Below are positions 34,430-44,263 of a DNA stretch of 64,000 bases, in pieces (the stretch's first letter is position 1; the number at the start of each line of letters is the position of its first letter). The stretch is taken from positions 62,001 through 126,000 of the forward strand of contig NZ_JAUMIT010000007.1 of NCBI RefSeq assembly GCF_030519655.1. The letters are read 5' to 3'. The position numbers and the translations under genes were made by a program. The DNA is from Wenyingzhuangia gilva. Lineage in GTDB: Bacteria; Bacteroidota; Bacteroidia; Flavobacteriales; Flavobacteriaceae. Under the pieces are notes generated by a model. It searched no databases. It was not told where the DNA came from and was given only the letters and a program-made list of their open reading frames with translations.

Positions 34430-35557
34430 ATGAAAATGAATAAAATTTCCCTATCTGTAGCATCGGTAATGCTTATTGGAACCCTATTTAGTTGTGGAAA
34501 ATCACAACAGGCTACACAGAAAAATCAAACCCCTCCTACTTTTAAAGTGACCACCATTACAGGTAAAGATGTAACGGACTTTAGAAATTATCCTGCCACT
34601 ATAGAAGGTGTGGTAAACAGTGATGTAAGAGCAAAAGTTTCTGGTTATGTACAAAAAGTACTGGTTGATGAAGGTCAAAAAGTAACCAAAGGTCAACCTT
34701 TATTTCAATTAGAAACACAAACGTTATCACAAGATGCTCAAGCAGCAAAAGCAGCTGTGGATGTGGCAAAAGTAGAAGTAGAAAAATTAATTCCATTGGT
34801 AGAAAAAGGAATTATTAGTGCGGTACAATTACAAACAGCCAAAGCCAATTTATCTCAAAAAAGAGCTAACTACAGTAGTATTACCGCTAGTATTGGTTAT
34901 GCAATGGTAAAAAGTCAAGTAGATGGATATGTAGGAGCTATTAACTTTAGAGAAGGTTCTTTAATTAGTTCTAATGATTCTCAGCCATTAACAACTATTA
35001 GTGACATTCAGCAAGTATATGCCTTTTTTACCATGAACGAATCTAACTACATAGATTTTTTACAAAATGCAGAAGGAAACTCTATTCAAGAAAAAATAGA
35101 AAACTTTCCTCCTGTTAGTTTGGTCATGGCCAATGGGAAAATTTTTGATCAGAAAGGAAAAATAGAAACTTCTTCTGGACAAATTAACAGAAGTACAGGT
35201 ACTGTTAGCTTTAGAGCAGTATTTAACAACCCTAATCAAATTTTAACCAATGGAAATAGTGGGCAAATTAAAATTCCTACGTTTTACGAAAACGCTATTG
35301 TAATTCCTCAAGAAGCTACTTATGAGCAACAAGGAAAAGTAATGGTTTATAAATTAAAGAAAGACAACAGTATTACTTCGTCTGTTATCCAAATCAAAAC
35401 TACTTTACACAATGTGTATGTGGTTGCATCTGGAATAGAAAAAGGAGATAAAATTGTTGCCAACGGAGTGGGTAAATTACATGACAATATGCAAATTACT
35501 CCTAGCGAAGTTTCTTTAGATAGTCTTTTAAAACCTATTCAGGTTTTATTTAAATAA
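34430..35557 (+). CDS. RND efflux periplasmic adaptor lipoprotein
   Basis: A 375-residue membrane fusion protein (AcrA/MexA type). It starts with a lipoprotein signal (LIGTLFSCGKS), so it is lipid-anchored at the inner membrane. The visible parts are the first half of the lipoyl domain (RAKVSGYVQKVLVDEGQKVTKGQPLFQLE), an alpha-helical hairpin (about 100-150), the returning lipoyl half (VDGYVGAINFREGSLIS), and a beta-barrel and membrane-proximal domain. It joins the inner-membrane pump to the outer-membrane channel, both encoded immediately downstream. Confidence 0.93.
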   Translation: MKMNKISLSVASVMLIGTLFSCGKSQQATQKNQTPPTFKVTTITGKDVTDFRNYPATIEGVVNSDVRAKVSGYVQKVLVDEGQKVTKGQPLFQLETQTLSQDAQAAKAAVDVAKVEVEKLIPLVEKGIISAVQLQTAKANLSQKRANYSSITASIGYAMVKSQVDGYVGAINFREGSLISSNDSQPLTTISDIQQVYAFFTMNESNYIDFLQNAEGNSIQEKIENFPPVSLVMANGKIFDQKGKIETSSGQINRSTGTVSFRAVFNNPNQILTNGNSGQIKIPTFYENAIVIPQEATYEQQGKVMVYKLKKDNSITSSVIQIKTTLHNVYVVASGIEKGDKIVANGVGKLHDNMQITPSEVSLDSLLKPIQVLFK

Positions 35558-35575
35558 CAATATAACTATAATCAC

Positions 35576-38500
35576 ATGTTAAAAACATTTATAGAAAGAC
35601 CCGTATTATCTACAGTGATTTCCATCATTATAGTAATGCTTGGTTTTATAAGTATTAACAGTTTACCCATAGAACAATATCCTGATATTGCTCCCCCAAC
35701 TGTTAAAGTAACTGCTTCTTATCAAGGAGCCAATGCAGAAACTGTTCTTGAGAGTGTAATTACCCCTATAGAAGAGCAAATAAATGGTGTAGAAGGAATG
35801 ACTTACATTACTTCTACAGCCTCTAACAACGGTACCGCAGATATTACGGTGTATTTTGACCAAAATACAGATGGAAACGTTGCCGCAGTAAACGTACAGA
35901 ACCGTGTGGCCAGAGCCACTCCTTTATTACCTAAAGAGGTAACACAAACAGGGGTAACTACTCAAAAACAACAAACAAGTGCCCTGATGTTCTTGTCTAT
36001 GTATTCTGACAATGAAGATTACGATGCTACTTTTATTCAAAACTATTTGAGTATCAACGTGGTTCCTGCACTTCAAAGAATTAATGGAGTTGGAAACGTA
36101 AATGTATTCTCTCAAAGTAATTATGCGATGAGAATTTGGTTAAAGCCTGAAAAATTAGCGGCTTATAACTTAATTCCTTCTGATGTTACTGCTGCTTTGC
36201 AAGAACAAAACCTAGAAGCATCTGCAGGATCTTTAGGAGAAAACAACGGAGAGTCGTTTTCATATGTTGTAAAATACCAAGGTAGATTTAAGTACAAAGA
36301 TCAGTATGACAAAATCATCATTAAAGCGTTGGGGAATGGTAAATTCTTAACCTTGGCTGATGTTGCTACTATTGAATTAGATGCACAATCTTATACTTCT
36401 GGAGCTTCAAGTTTAGGAAAACCTGCTGTATTTATGGGAGTTTTTCAAACCAAAGGATCTAATGCACAAGAGATTATTGAGAACATTAAAGTTACCTTAG
36501 ATAATGTTAAAAAAGACTTGCCTAAAGGATTGGATATTTTTATTCCTTATGATACAAGTTTGTTCTTAAATGCCTCTATAGAAAAAGTAGTTCATACCTT
36601 ATTAGAAGCCTTTTTATTAGTATTTATTGTAGTATTTATCTTTTTACAAGATTTACGTTCTACTTTAATTCCAGCCATTGCCGTTCCAGTGTCTATTATT
36701 GGTACGTTCTTTTTCCTTAACCTGTTTGGATATTCCATTAACTTACTAACTTTATTTGCCATTGTATTGGCCATTGGTATTGTGGTTGATGATGCCATTG
36801 TGGTAGTAGAAGCCGTACATGCTAAGATGGACAGCGGTGAAAAGAATCCTAAAAAAGCAACTTCTGATGCCATGCATGAAATATCAGGAGCTATTATTTC
36901 TATTACCTTGGTAATGTCGGCCGTATTTATTCCTGTAACATTTGTACAAGGACCTACAGGAGTATTTTATAAGCAATTTGGAATCACTTTGATTATTGCC
37001 ATTTTAATTTCTGCTGTAAACGCCTTAACCTTAAGTCCTGCGCTTTGTGCATTGTTTTTAAAATCACATCATGAAGATCATGAAGACAAAAAAGGAATTC
37101 ATCGTTTTTACGCTGCTTTTAACACTGGATTTAATGCTACTGTTGATAGATATGGTAAATCATTACAGTTCTTGTACAAAAGAAAATGGATTACGTTGAT
37201 TTTAGTTGTATTGACTTTTGGAGGGATCTATTATACTTCTCAAAACACCCCTACAGGATTTGTTCCTAATGAAGATAGAGGGATGATTTTTACAAACATT
37301 GAATTACCTGCTGGGGCTTCTTTGGATAGAACAAGTATTATTACCGAAGAATTGTATGCTAAAATTAAAGATATCCCAGGAATTGAAGGAGTATCTTTTA
37401 TTAAAGGAAATAGTTTATTAAGTGGTTCTGGAAGTAACTATGCTATTGGGTTTGTTAAATTAACCGATTGGGCAGAACGTAAAGATCCATCACTTTCTAC
37501 CGCTGCAATTACAGGAAAACTATTTGGTGTGGCCTCTACCGTTGCTGGAGCCAATATTATTTTCTTCTCTCCTCCTAGTATTAGAGGGTTTGGTAACTCA
37601 GCTGGTTTTGAAGTCAACTTGTTAGACCGTTTTGGAGGAGATTTAAAAGAATTAGATGCCACCAACCAACAATTTATGGCTGCATTGATGAGTCACCCAG
37701 AAGTAAAATATGCACAATCTGCTTTTAACGTAAACTACCCTCAATATGAAATGGAAGTAAACGTGCCTTTGGCTAAAGAAACAGGGGTGCCTATTAACAG
37801 TATTTTCTCAACCTTACAAAGTTATATTGGTGGAGTTTATGCTTCGGATTTTGCCAGATTTGGGAAACAATACAGAGTGTATATACAAGCATTGCCAGAA
37901 GACAGAGCAGATGTTAATTCTTTAGATAAAATTTATGTAAGAACTAACAAGGGTGAAATGTCACCTATTACACAGTTTGTAAAATTAAAAAGAGTGTATG
38001 GACCACAATCTGTAACTCGTTTTAACTTGTACAATTCAACCACCATTAGTGGAGCGGTAAATGAAGGATACAGTACTGGAGATGCAATTAAAGTAATTGA
38101 AGAGGAAGTAGCAAAACTACCAAGTAACTATAGTGTAGCGTATTCAGGTTTGACTCGTGAAGAGGTCAATGCAGGAAACCAAACTACTTATATTCTTATT
38201 TTAAGCTTACTGTTTGTGTACTTCTTGTTAGCGGCACAATACGAAAGTTATATTTTGCCATTGTCAGTTATTTTATCTATTCCATTAGGAGTATTTGGAG
38301 CATACATCACCACCAACCTAGCAGGATTAGAAAACAATATCTATTTCCAAATTGCTTTAATCATGTTGATTGGGTTGTTGGCTAAAAATGCCATCTTAAT
38401 TGTAGAGTTTGCATTACAAAGAAGAAAAAATGGAGAAAGCATTTCAGATGCTGCGATACACGGAGCAAAAACACGTTTAAGACCTATTTTAATGACGTCT

Positions 38501-38710
38501 TTCGCCTTTATTTTAGGATTGATGCCATTGGTGTTAGCACAAGGAGTTGGAGCGGCAGGAAACAGATCTATTGGTACGGGTGCTGTAGGTGGATTGTTGA
38601 TAGGTACTATTTTAGGGGTGTTTATCATTCCAGTATTGTTTATTGTATTCCAAACCTTACAAGAAAAGGTGTCAAAAACAGCACATGAATTAACAAAAGA
38701 CATTGAGTAA
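35576..38710 (+). CDS. RND multidrug efflux pump, HAE1 (AcrB-like)
   Basis: A 1044-residue inner-membrane proton-driven exporter of the hydrophobe/amphiphile efflux type. The N-terminus FIERPVLSTVISIIIVMLG is typical of the family, and the pair of acidic residues for proton relay lies in GIVVDDAIVVVEAVHAKM (transmembrane helix 4, near residues 405-410). Two large periplasmic loops follow helices 1 and 7, with SIPLGVFGAY and the closing helices in the C-terminal half. It works as a trimer with the adaptor upstream and the channel downstream (2 bp away). Substrates are probably drugs, detergents or bile-like compounds. Confidence 0.95.
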   Translation: MLKTFIERPVLSTVISIIIVMLGFISINSLPIEQYPDIAPPTVKVTASYQGANAETVLESVITPIEEQINGVEGMTYITSTASNNGTADITVYFDQNTDGNVAAVNVQNRVARATPLLPKEVTQTGVTTQKQQTSALMFLSMYSDNEDYDATFIQNYLSINVVPALQRINGVGNVNVFSQSNYAMRIWLKPEKLAAYNLIPSDVTAALQEQNLEASAGSLGENNGESFSYVVKYQGRFKYKDQYDKIIIKALGNGKFLTLADVATIELDAQSYTSGASSLGKPAVFMGVFQTKGSNAQEIIENIKVTLDNVKKDLPKGLDIFIPYDTSLFLNASIEKVVHTLLEAFLLVFIVVFIFLQDLRSTLIPAIAVPVSIIGTFFFLNLFGYSINLLTLFAIVLAIGIVVDDAIVVVEAVHAKMDSGEKNPKKATSDAMHEISGAIISITLVMSAVFIPVTFVQGPTGVFYKQFGITLIIAILISAVNALTLSPALCALFLKSHHEDHEDKKGIHRFYAAFNTGFNATVDRYGKSLQFLYKRKWITLILVVLTFGGIYYTSQNTPTGFVPNEDRGMIFTNIELPAGASLDRTSIITEELYAKIKDIPGIEGVSFIKGNSLLSGSGSNYAIGFVKLTDWAERKDPSLSTAAITGKLFGVASTVAGANIIFFSPPSIRGFGNSAGFEVNLLDRFGGDLKELDATNQQFMAALMSHPEVKYAQSAFNVNYPQYEMEVNVPLAKETGVPINSIFSTLQSYIGGVYASDFARFGKQYRVYIQALPEDRADVNSLDKIYVRTNKGEMSPITQFVKLKRVYGPQSVTRFNLYNSTTISGAVNEGYSTGDAIKVIEEEVAKLPSNYSVAYSGLTREEVNAGNQTTYILILSLLFVYFLLAAQYESYILPLSVILSIPLGVFGAYITTNLAGLENNIYFQIALIMLIGLLAKNAILIVEFALQRRKNGESISDAAIHGAKTRLRPILMTSFAFILGLMPLVLAQGVGAAGNRSIGTGAVGGLLIGTILGVFIIPVLFIVFQTLQEKVSKTAHELTKDIE

Positions 38711-38712
38711 TT

Positions 38713-40131
38713 ATGAAAAAATATAATAAATATAAAGTAGCCACCATGTTAGGAGTATCCGTACTCCTAACCTCTTGCTTGGCTGTGAAAGATTACAAAC
38801 AACCAACTGTAAAAGAAACTTCTAAAGAAGTTTTTAGGGTTGAAGAAGCGCAAGTGAAACAAGCCGATACCGTTTCTATGGCAGCTTTTTCTTGGAAAAC
38901 CATGTTTACCGATACTTATTTACAAGCATATGTTGAGGAAGCATTAAAGAACAATTTTGATTTACAAATCGCCATCAAACAAATGGAATCTGCCGAGTCT
39001 TATTTAAAGCAAGGAAAAGCAGGGTATTTACCAACATTTAGTATTGGAGCTAATGTAAATGATCAAGAAGTTTCTAAGAATAGTAGATTTGGTAGTTTTT
39101 CTCCTAACAGATCTATACAAACTTATGAATTGAGTGGAAACTTATCTTGGGAAGCAGATATTTGGGGTAAAATAAGAAGTAACAAAAGAGCTAGTTTGGC
39201 AAGTTATTTACAATCGGAAGCAGCACAACAAGCTGTGAGATCTGAATTGATTTCTAGAATTGTGAGTACTTATTATCAATTATTAGCGTTGGATGCTCAG
39301 TTAGAAATTACCAATCAAACTATTGCCGTTCGTAAAAAAGGAGTTGAAACCATTAAGGCTTTAAAGGAGTCTGGACAAGTAAATCAAGTAGCGGTAGATC
39401 AAAATATTGCTCAATATAACAATGCTGAAGCACTTAAAATAGACTTAGAAGCTTCTATTTTTCAGTTAGAAAACAGCTTGAGTATTTTGTTAGGAACCAC
39501 TCCTAGAAAATTTGAAAGAAGTGAGTTGAGTAAACAATCTATTGATACAGATATGCAAATTGGAGTACCTGCTATGTTGTTAAGCAATAGGCCAGATGTA
39601 AAATCTGCTCAATATGCGATGATGCAAACTTTTGAAATGAAAAATGTTGCAAAAACAAGTATGTATCCATCACTTACTTTAACAGCTTCTGGAGGATTCC
39701 AAGCCTTAGATGTTGATAGTTGGTTGACAGGGAATTCAATTTTCGCAAGTATTATTGGAGGGATTACCCAACCTATTTTTAATCAAAGAAAATTAAAAAC
39801 TCAGTTAGAGGTTGCCAAAAATGACGAAGCACAAGCGTTGTTAAACTATAGAAAAGCTTTGTTAGTTGCAGGTAGTGAAGTGTCAAATGCTTTGTATGCT
39901 TATGAAGCAGAATCGACCAAGTTTATATTTAGAGCCAAAGAAGCAGAAGCGTTGAGTAATGCAGAAATCAATTCTGAAGAGTTATTAAATAATGGTTATG
40001 CAACCTATTTAGATTTGTTAACGGCTAGACAGAGTGCTTTGAGTGCGAACTTAAACTTAGTAGATAGCAAACTACAACAATTATTAACAGTGGTAGATTT
40101 GTACAAAGCCCTTGGTGGTGGTTGGCAATAA
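38713..40131 (+). CDS. RND outer-membrane channel lipoprotein (OprM/TolC-like)
   Basis: A 472-residue outer-membrane efflux protein. The signal is of lipoprotein type (MLGVSVLLTSCLAV). The NodT/OprM pattern is clear: AFSWKTMFTDTYLQAYVEEALKNNFDLQIA near residues 57-86, SWEADIWGKIRSNKRASLA, LLSNRPDVKSAQYAMM and the C-terminal TYLDLLTARQSALSANLNLVDSKLQQL helix. It forms the exit channel for the pump encoded 2 bp upstream. It is the last gene of the efflux operon; a strong perfect-palindrome terminator follows. Confidence 0.93.
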   Translation: MKKYNKYKVATMLGVSVLLTSCLAVKDYKQPTVKETSKEVFRVEEAQVKQADTVSMAAFSWKTMFTDTYLQAYVEEALKNNFDLQIAIKQMESAESYLKQGKAGYLPTFSIGANVNDQEVSKNSRFGSFSPNRSIQTYELSGNLSWEADIWGKIRSNKRASLASYLQSEAAQQAVRSELISRIVSTYYQLLALDAQLEITNQTIAVRKKGVETIKALKESGQVNQVAVDQNIAQYNNAEALKIDLEASIFQLENSLSILLGTTPRKFERSELSKQSIDTDMQIGVPAMLLSNRPDVKSAQYAMMQTFEMKNVAKTSMYPSLTLTASGGFQALDVDSWLTGNSIFASIIGGITQPIFNQRKLKTQLEVAKNDEAQALLNYRKALLVAGSEVSNALYAYEAESTKFIFRAKEAEALSNAEINSEELLNNGYATYLDLLTARQSALSANLNLVDSKLQQLLTVVDLYKALGGGWQ

Positions 40132-40160
40132 GTAACTTAATACTTATTTAGCATAAAAAA

Positions 40161-40189
40161 AGCTCCAACGTTAACGTTGGAGCTTTTTT
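40161..40189. terminator. Bidirectional terminator after the efflux operon
   Basis: A perfect 24-bp palindrome (40161-40184, arms AGCTCCAACG/CGTTGGAGCT) followed by TTTTTA and preceded by A-run. It also serves the convergent gene at 40206. Confidence 0.9.
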
Positions 40190-40205
40190 ATTTGTACTTC
40201 TATTT

Positions 40206-40682
40206 TTATTTAGGCCATAAAGCATTGTCATCATCATCCCACTTAACCCCAAATTGAATTTCTTGTAAGATGTTATCTGTAAACCAAAAAAACATATTGG
40301 CTTCATCTACATCTATCAATTCATGATTAGGATTTTCTGGCGTAGAATAGTCTTCAAATTCCATGTCTCCTAATTCGTATTTTTCAATAAAATCTTGAAC
40401 TTCTTCAATTCCTTTTCCTACCAATCCTACACCATTGATTTCAAAATAACTAGAATTGATGGTAATGGTTTCTAATTTCCAATCCTCTTCCTCATCAAAA
40501 GAAAAGGCAATACCACAATTGTCGTAGTCCCAAGTTTCTACAGCATCCCCAGTTTCAAAATCTTTCTCAACTTCTTTGTCAGTAGGCATTCCTAAAATAC
40601 TTAAAACATCTGTTTTTAACATTCCAAATTTTACAGCACCTACGCCTACTCCAATTTCAATATTCTTTATTTGCTCAATCAT
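40206..40682 (-). CDS. Unknown acidic protein, 158 aa
   Basis: I do not recognise a named family. The protein is cytoplasmic and strongly acidic. The opening IGVGVGAVKFGMLKTDVLSILGMP is like the 'G..fGm...dV...LG.P' motif of BamE/SmpA-like small domains, and a weaker second version appears around residue 80 (NGVGLVGKGIEEVQDFIEKY). Many aromatic and acidic residues follow (FWFTDNILQEIQFGVKWDDDD). Such proteins are seen as free-standing genes and sometimes as immunity proteins. It is only 34 bp from the regulator gene upstream and could be co-transcribed with it. Confidence 0.7.
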   Translation of the reverse strand: MIEQIKNIEIGVGVGAVKFGMLKTDVLSILGMPTDKEVEKDFETGDAVETWDYDNCGIAFSFDEEEDWKLETITINSSYFEINGVGLVGKGIEEVQDFIEKYELGDMEFEDYSTPENPNHELIDVDEANMFFWFTDNILQEIQFGVKWDDDDNALWPK

Positions 40683-40716
40683 AATATTTGGTCAATGACC
40701 TTTTTAAGTTCAATAT

Positions 40717-41880
40717 TTATTTACTAGCAAACATCTCAACATCTGTAGCACTAATTTCTTTTTCTCCTAAAATTAACAAACGCTCAACCACGTTTCTTAA
40801 CTCACGAATATTTCCTGTCCAATTATACTCTTGAAGTTTGCTAATAGCTTCCTTAGAAAAAGTTTTAAGAGCCATTCCTTGCTCCTTAGCAATAATAGCA
40901 GCAAAGTGTGTGATTAAAGTAGGAATATCATCTCTACGATCATTTAAAGAAGGGACTTGAATTAAAATAACTGCCAAGCGGTGATATAAATCTTCTCTAA
41001 ACCTACCTTCGGCAATTTCTTTACGCAAATCCTTATTGGTTGCTGCAAGTACTCTAACATCTACCTTAATATCTTTATCAGAACCTACCCTACTAATTTT
41101 ACTTTCTTGTAAAGCTCTTAATACCTTTGCTTGTGCAGAAAGACTCATGTCTCCAATTTCATCTAAGAAAATGGTTCCTGCATTGGCTGCTTCAAATTTA
41201 CCTGCACGGTCTTTATTAGCTCCAGTAAAAGATCCTTTTACATGACCAAACAATTCACTTTCTATCAATTCTGATGGAATGGCAGCACAGTTAACTTCTA
41301 CCATAGGAGCTTTTGAACGTTCGCTTAAATCGTGTAATCTGTGAGCCACCAATTCTTTTCCTGTTCCGTTAGGCCCTGTAATTAAAACACGAGCATCGGT
41401 TGGAGCTACTTTATCAATCATATTCTTGATATGTTTGATGGGTTGACTCTCCCCAATCATTTCGTATTTTTTGCTGACCTTTTTCTTTAATTGTCTATTC
41501 TCTACAATTAATTGTTTTTGGTCTAAGGCATTACGAACCGTATTTAAAAGTCTGTTTAAATCTGGTGGTTTAGAAATATAATCATAAGCTCCCATACGCA
41601 TGGTTTGCACAGCAGTATCTAAATCTCCATGTCCAGAAATCATAATCACAGGAATTTCAGGCTTTGATTCTTTTATTTTTTGCAATACTTCTACCCCATC
41701 CATTTTAGGCATTTTAATATCACAAAGAATTAAATCATAATCATGTTCTTTGATCAACTCCAACCCTATCATTCCATCTTCTGCTTCTTCTACCTCATAG
41801 GTATTGTTTTCATCAGCAATAATTCTTTTTAAAACTCGTCTAATTGCTGCTTCATCTTCTATCAGTAATATTTTACTCAT
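40717..41880 (-). CDS. Sigma-54 activator-type response regulator without C-terminal HTH
   Basis: A 387-residue NtrC-type protein. The receiver domain (1-120) has the phosphorylation Asp in LILCDIKMPKMDG. The AAA+ domain (about 138-365) shows Walker A ITGPNGTGKE, a sigma-54 contact loop GSFTGA (usually GAFTGA), Walker B FLDEIGDM, and the sensor arginines in FREDLYHRL. The frame ends soon after GNIRELRNVVERL with VEMFASK, so the Fis-type DNA-binding helix-turn-helix is absent. It could act from solution, through another DNA-bound protein, or on sigma-54 generally. No histidine kinase is next to it. Short forms like this are known in Bacteroidota. Confidence 0.9.
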   Translation of the reverse strand: MSKILLIEDEAAIRRVLKRIIADENNTYEVEEAEDGMIGLELIKEHDYDLILCDIKMPKMDGVEVLQKIKESKPEIPVIMISGHGDLDTAVQTMRMGAYDYISKPPDLNRLLNTVRNALDQKQLIVENRQLKKKVSKKYEMIGESQPIKHIKNMIDKVAPTDARVLITGPNGTGKELVAHRLHDLSERSKAPMVEVNCAAIPSELIESELFGHVKGSFTGANKDRAGKFEAANAGTIFLDEIGDMSLSAQAKVLRALQESKISRVGSDKDIKVDVRVLAATNKDLRKEIAEGRFREDLYHRLAVILIQVPSLNDRRDDIPTLITHFAAIIAKEQGMALKTFSKEAISKLQEYNWTGNIRELRNVVERLLILGEKEISATDVEMFASK

Positions 41881-41899
41881 GCTTATTTAATATCAAAGG

Positions 41900-43144
41900 T
41901 TATTTTTGAAACATCCATTTTACCAATTGTTTCATACTTGGTTTGTTACCGTAGGTTAAAATTCCGATTCTATAAATTTTACTGGCAACATAAACCGTTG
42001 TGATAAAACTAACCAATAATAATGCCAAGGACAAAATTATTTCCCAGAGCGGAACACCAAAAGGAATACGCATTAACATGACTACTGGAGAGGTAAAGGG
42101 TACAAAAGAAAACAAGACCGCGGTGCTTCCATTTGGATTTCCGTTAACCACGGTTACAATTCCTATATACACAGCAAACATAAGTGGTAATAAAATAGGA
42201 TGTACAAATTGTTGTGTATCGGTTTCACTACTTACAGCGGCCCCTACTGCTGCATAAAAACTACTGTATAATAAGTATCCACTTAAAAAGAAAAAGACAA
42301 AACCAACAAAGATTTGCGTGTAATTAATTTCCCAAATAATGTTAAAGATTTGTTCAACTTTTTCTGAATTCCCTCCTACAGAAGGGAAATAAATTTCTAA
42401 TAAAAAAAGTCCTCCTAAAAGTAAAATTCCCCAAATTAAAAATTGCAATATACCCGCTAAGGCATTCCCAATAATTTTTCCCAACATTAGTTGAAAAGGT
42501 TTTACGGTACAAACCATAATTTCTACCACTCTGCTGTTTTTTTCTTCTATAATACTACGCATTACAGCGTTACCATAGATAATTACAAACATCATGACCA
42601 AATAACCACTCCCAATGGCTACGGTTCCTTGTACCCATTTTTGAATGGTAGCATGAGAATCATCTTTTTTGCTATAATGAATTGGGGTGTTTTCAGTTGC
42701 TTGTTTGATTACATACTCTTCAACTCCCTTATTTTTTAACTGTTGTAAAATCCAATGTTTTTCTAAAATGGTTTCTAGAGAATGTAAAGGAATTTTATCA
42801 TCGCCATAAATCTCCATCATGTTAGATAGTGGATTTGCATATATTAGACCATTTAAATCCTTATCATTGACAAGGGTTTTGGCATCCTTAAAAGAAATAA
42901 CAGTTCTGTATTCTAATGCAATATTTGGGTTTTCTTTTTGAATATCAGCGGCTATTTCAGGGGTGGTCACTGCTAAAATAGATACTTGTTTATAGTTGTC
43001 TTTGCTCTCTTTGCTTGCAAAATAAAAGATGGCAGCAAACATCCCAATCATTAACATTGGACTTAAAAATATCAATACTAAATATGCTTTGCTACGAACT
43101 TTAGTAATGAACTCGCGTTGAATTATAAGAAGTAACTTATGCAT
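41900..43144 (-). CDS. ABC-2 type exporter permease, NatB-like
   Basis: A 414-residue integral membrane protein of the ABC-2/NatB group. A first hydrophobic helix (about 20-45), preceded by IIQREFITKVRSKAYL, is followed by a long extracytoplasmic domain to about 170. A cluster of five to six membrane helices (about 175-395) follows, including the RSIIEEKNSRVVEIMVCTVKPFQLMLGK signature. The tail is cytoplasmic and basic. It works with the ATPase of the preceding gene, whose 3' end overlaps its start by 8 nt. The substrate may be sodium or a lipid/peptide; it is not determined. Confidence 0.9.
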   Translation of the reverse strand: MHKLLLIIQREFITKVRSKAYLVLIFLSPMLMIGMFAAIFYFASKESKDNYKQVSILAVTTPEIAADIQKENPNIALEYRTVISFKDAKTLVNDKDLNGLIYANPLSNMMEIYGDDKIPLHSLETILEKHWILQQLKNKGVEEYVIKQATENTPIHYSKKDDSHATIQKWVQGTVAIGSGYLVMMFVIIYGNAVMRSIIEEKNSRVVEIMVCTVKPFQLMLGKIIGNALAGILQFLIWGILLLGGLFLLEIYFPSVGGNSEKVEQIFNIIWEINYTQIFVGFVFFFLSGYLLYSSFYAAVGAAVSSETDTQQFVHPILLPLMFAVYIGIVTVVNGNPNGSTAVLFSFVPFTSPVVMLMRIPFGVPLWEIILSLALLLVSFITTVYVASKIYRIGILTYGNKPSMKQLVKWMFQK

Positions 43145-44060
43145 TTTCTATGGTTTTAATAAAGATATCTTGTAAACTTGGAGTATGTTGTTTGTAAGAA
43201 ATTACTTTCCCCACTTTTAGTAAATCATGTAACAACTGATCGGTTTCTTTTTGATTGTTTATCACTTCAAAACGAATTTCCTCTTCTTCTTTTTGGATGA
43301 TATTGGTTTTATAATCAGCATTATTTAAAAACAATGTTAACTCGTTTTCTTGATAGTTGTTTAACGTTACCTCAAAAACTTGTTGAACATATTTTTTCTG
43401 AATACTTTGAATGCTTCCTTCTAACAAAATATTTCCATGGTGAATTAAACACAAAGCATCACACATTTCAGCTACCGATTCCATTCTGTGAGAGGAAAAT
43501 ATAACTGTGGTTCCGTTTTTAGCCAATGTTTTGATTTCTTTGGCGATTAAATTTGCATTAATAGGATCAAAACCACTAAAAGGTTCATCTAAAATCAATA
43601 AATCTGGTTGGTGTAAAACCGTGATGATAAACTGTACTTTTTGAGCCATTCCTTTAGAAAGTCCTTGGATTTTCTTTTTTCTCCAATCCACAATATCAAA
43701 CCTGTCTAACCAATAATTTAGTTGTTCTAAAGCGTTTACTTTGGTCATTCCTTTTAGTTGTCCAAAATACAAAGCCTGTTCTTCAATAGTCATGTTTTTA
43801 TACAAACCACGCTCTTCTGGTAAATAACCAATATGTTTTACCGCTTCAGAAGTCATAGGAGTTCCTTTGAAAATAATATGTCCACTATTGGCATCAATAA
43901 TTTGATTCAGAATTCTAATCAACGAAGTCTTTCCTGCTCCATTTTGACCAATCAATCCATAGACACTCCCTTTGGTTATTTCTATAGATATATGATTTAA
44001 TGCTGTTTTGGTACCATATGATTTGTGTAACTTTTGAATACTGATGATTGGTTCTTGCAT
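43137..44060 (-). CDS. ABC transporter ATPase, NatA-like
   Basis: A 307-residue ABC ATP-binding subunit. Walker A is GQNGAGKTS (about 38-46); the Q-loop region has HIGYLPEERGLY, the signature is LSKGMAQKVQ, Walker B is LLILDEPFSGFDP and the switch His is in FSSHRMES. The C-terminal about 90 residues form an extra beta-rich regulatory domain common in NatA-like subunits. It is co-transcribed with the permease, overlapping its start by 8 nt. It is divergent from the MarR gene. Confidence 0.92.
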   Translation of the reverse strand: MQEPIISIQKLHKSYGTKTALNHISIEITKGSVYGLIGQNGAGKTSLIRILNQIIDANSGHIIFKGTPMTSEAVKHIGYLPEERGLYKNMTIEEQALYFGQLKGMTKVNALEQLNYWLDRFDIVDWRKKKIQGLSKGMAQKVQFIITVLHQPDLLILDEPFSGFDPINANLIAKEIKTLAKNGTTVIFSSHRMESVAEMCDALCLIHHGNILLEGSIQSIQKKYVQQVFEVTLNNYQENELTLFLNNADYKTNIIQKEEEEIRFEVINNQKETDQLLHDLLKVGKVISYKQHTPSLQDIFIKTIENA

Positions 44061-44245
44061 AAATGCTAAAATTCTTTAAGAGATTTCAAAGATATTATAT
44101 GTTCATGAGTTTTTTTTTAAATTAAACAATAATTTATTTTAAACAAAACGATAATAGGTGCAGTTTTTATTGATGAATTGACTATTTGTTGAGTGATTTT
44201 TTATGAAATTAACATATGTATTGTGCAAGCATAATTATTTTTTGC

Positions 44246-44253
44246 TATCTTTA
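44246..44253 (+). promoter_or_regulatory. -7 box for the beta-oxidation operon
   Basis: TATCTTTA, similar to TAnnTTTG, 10 bp before the MarR start codon; a very short leader results. No clear palindromic MarR operator was found by eye in the 200-bp divergent region. Confidence 0.4.
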
Positions 44254-44263
44254 AAAGAAAAAA

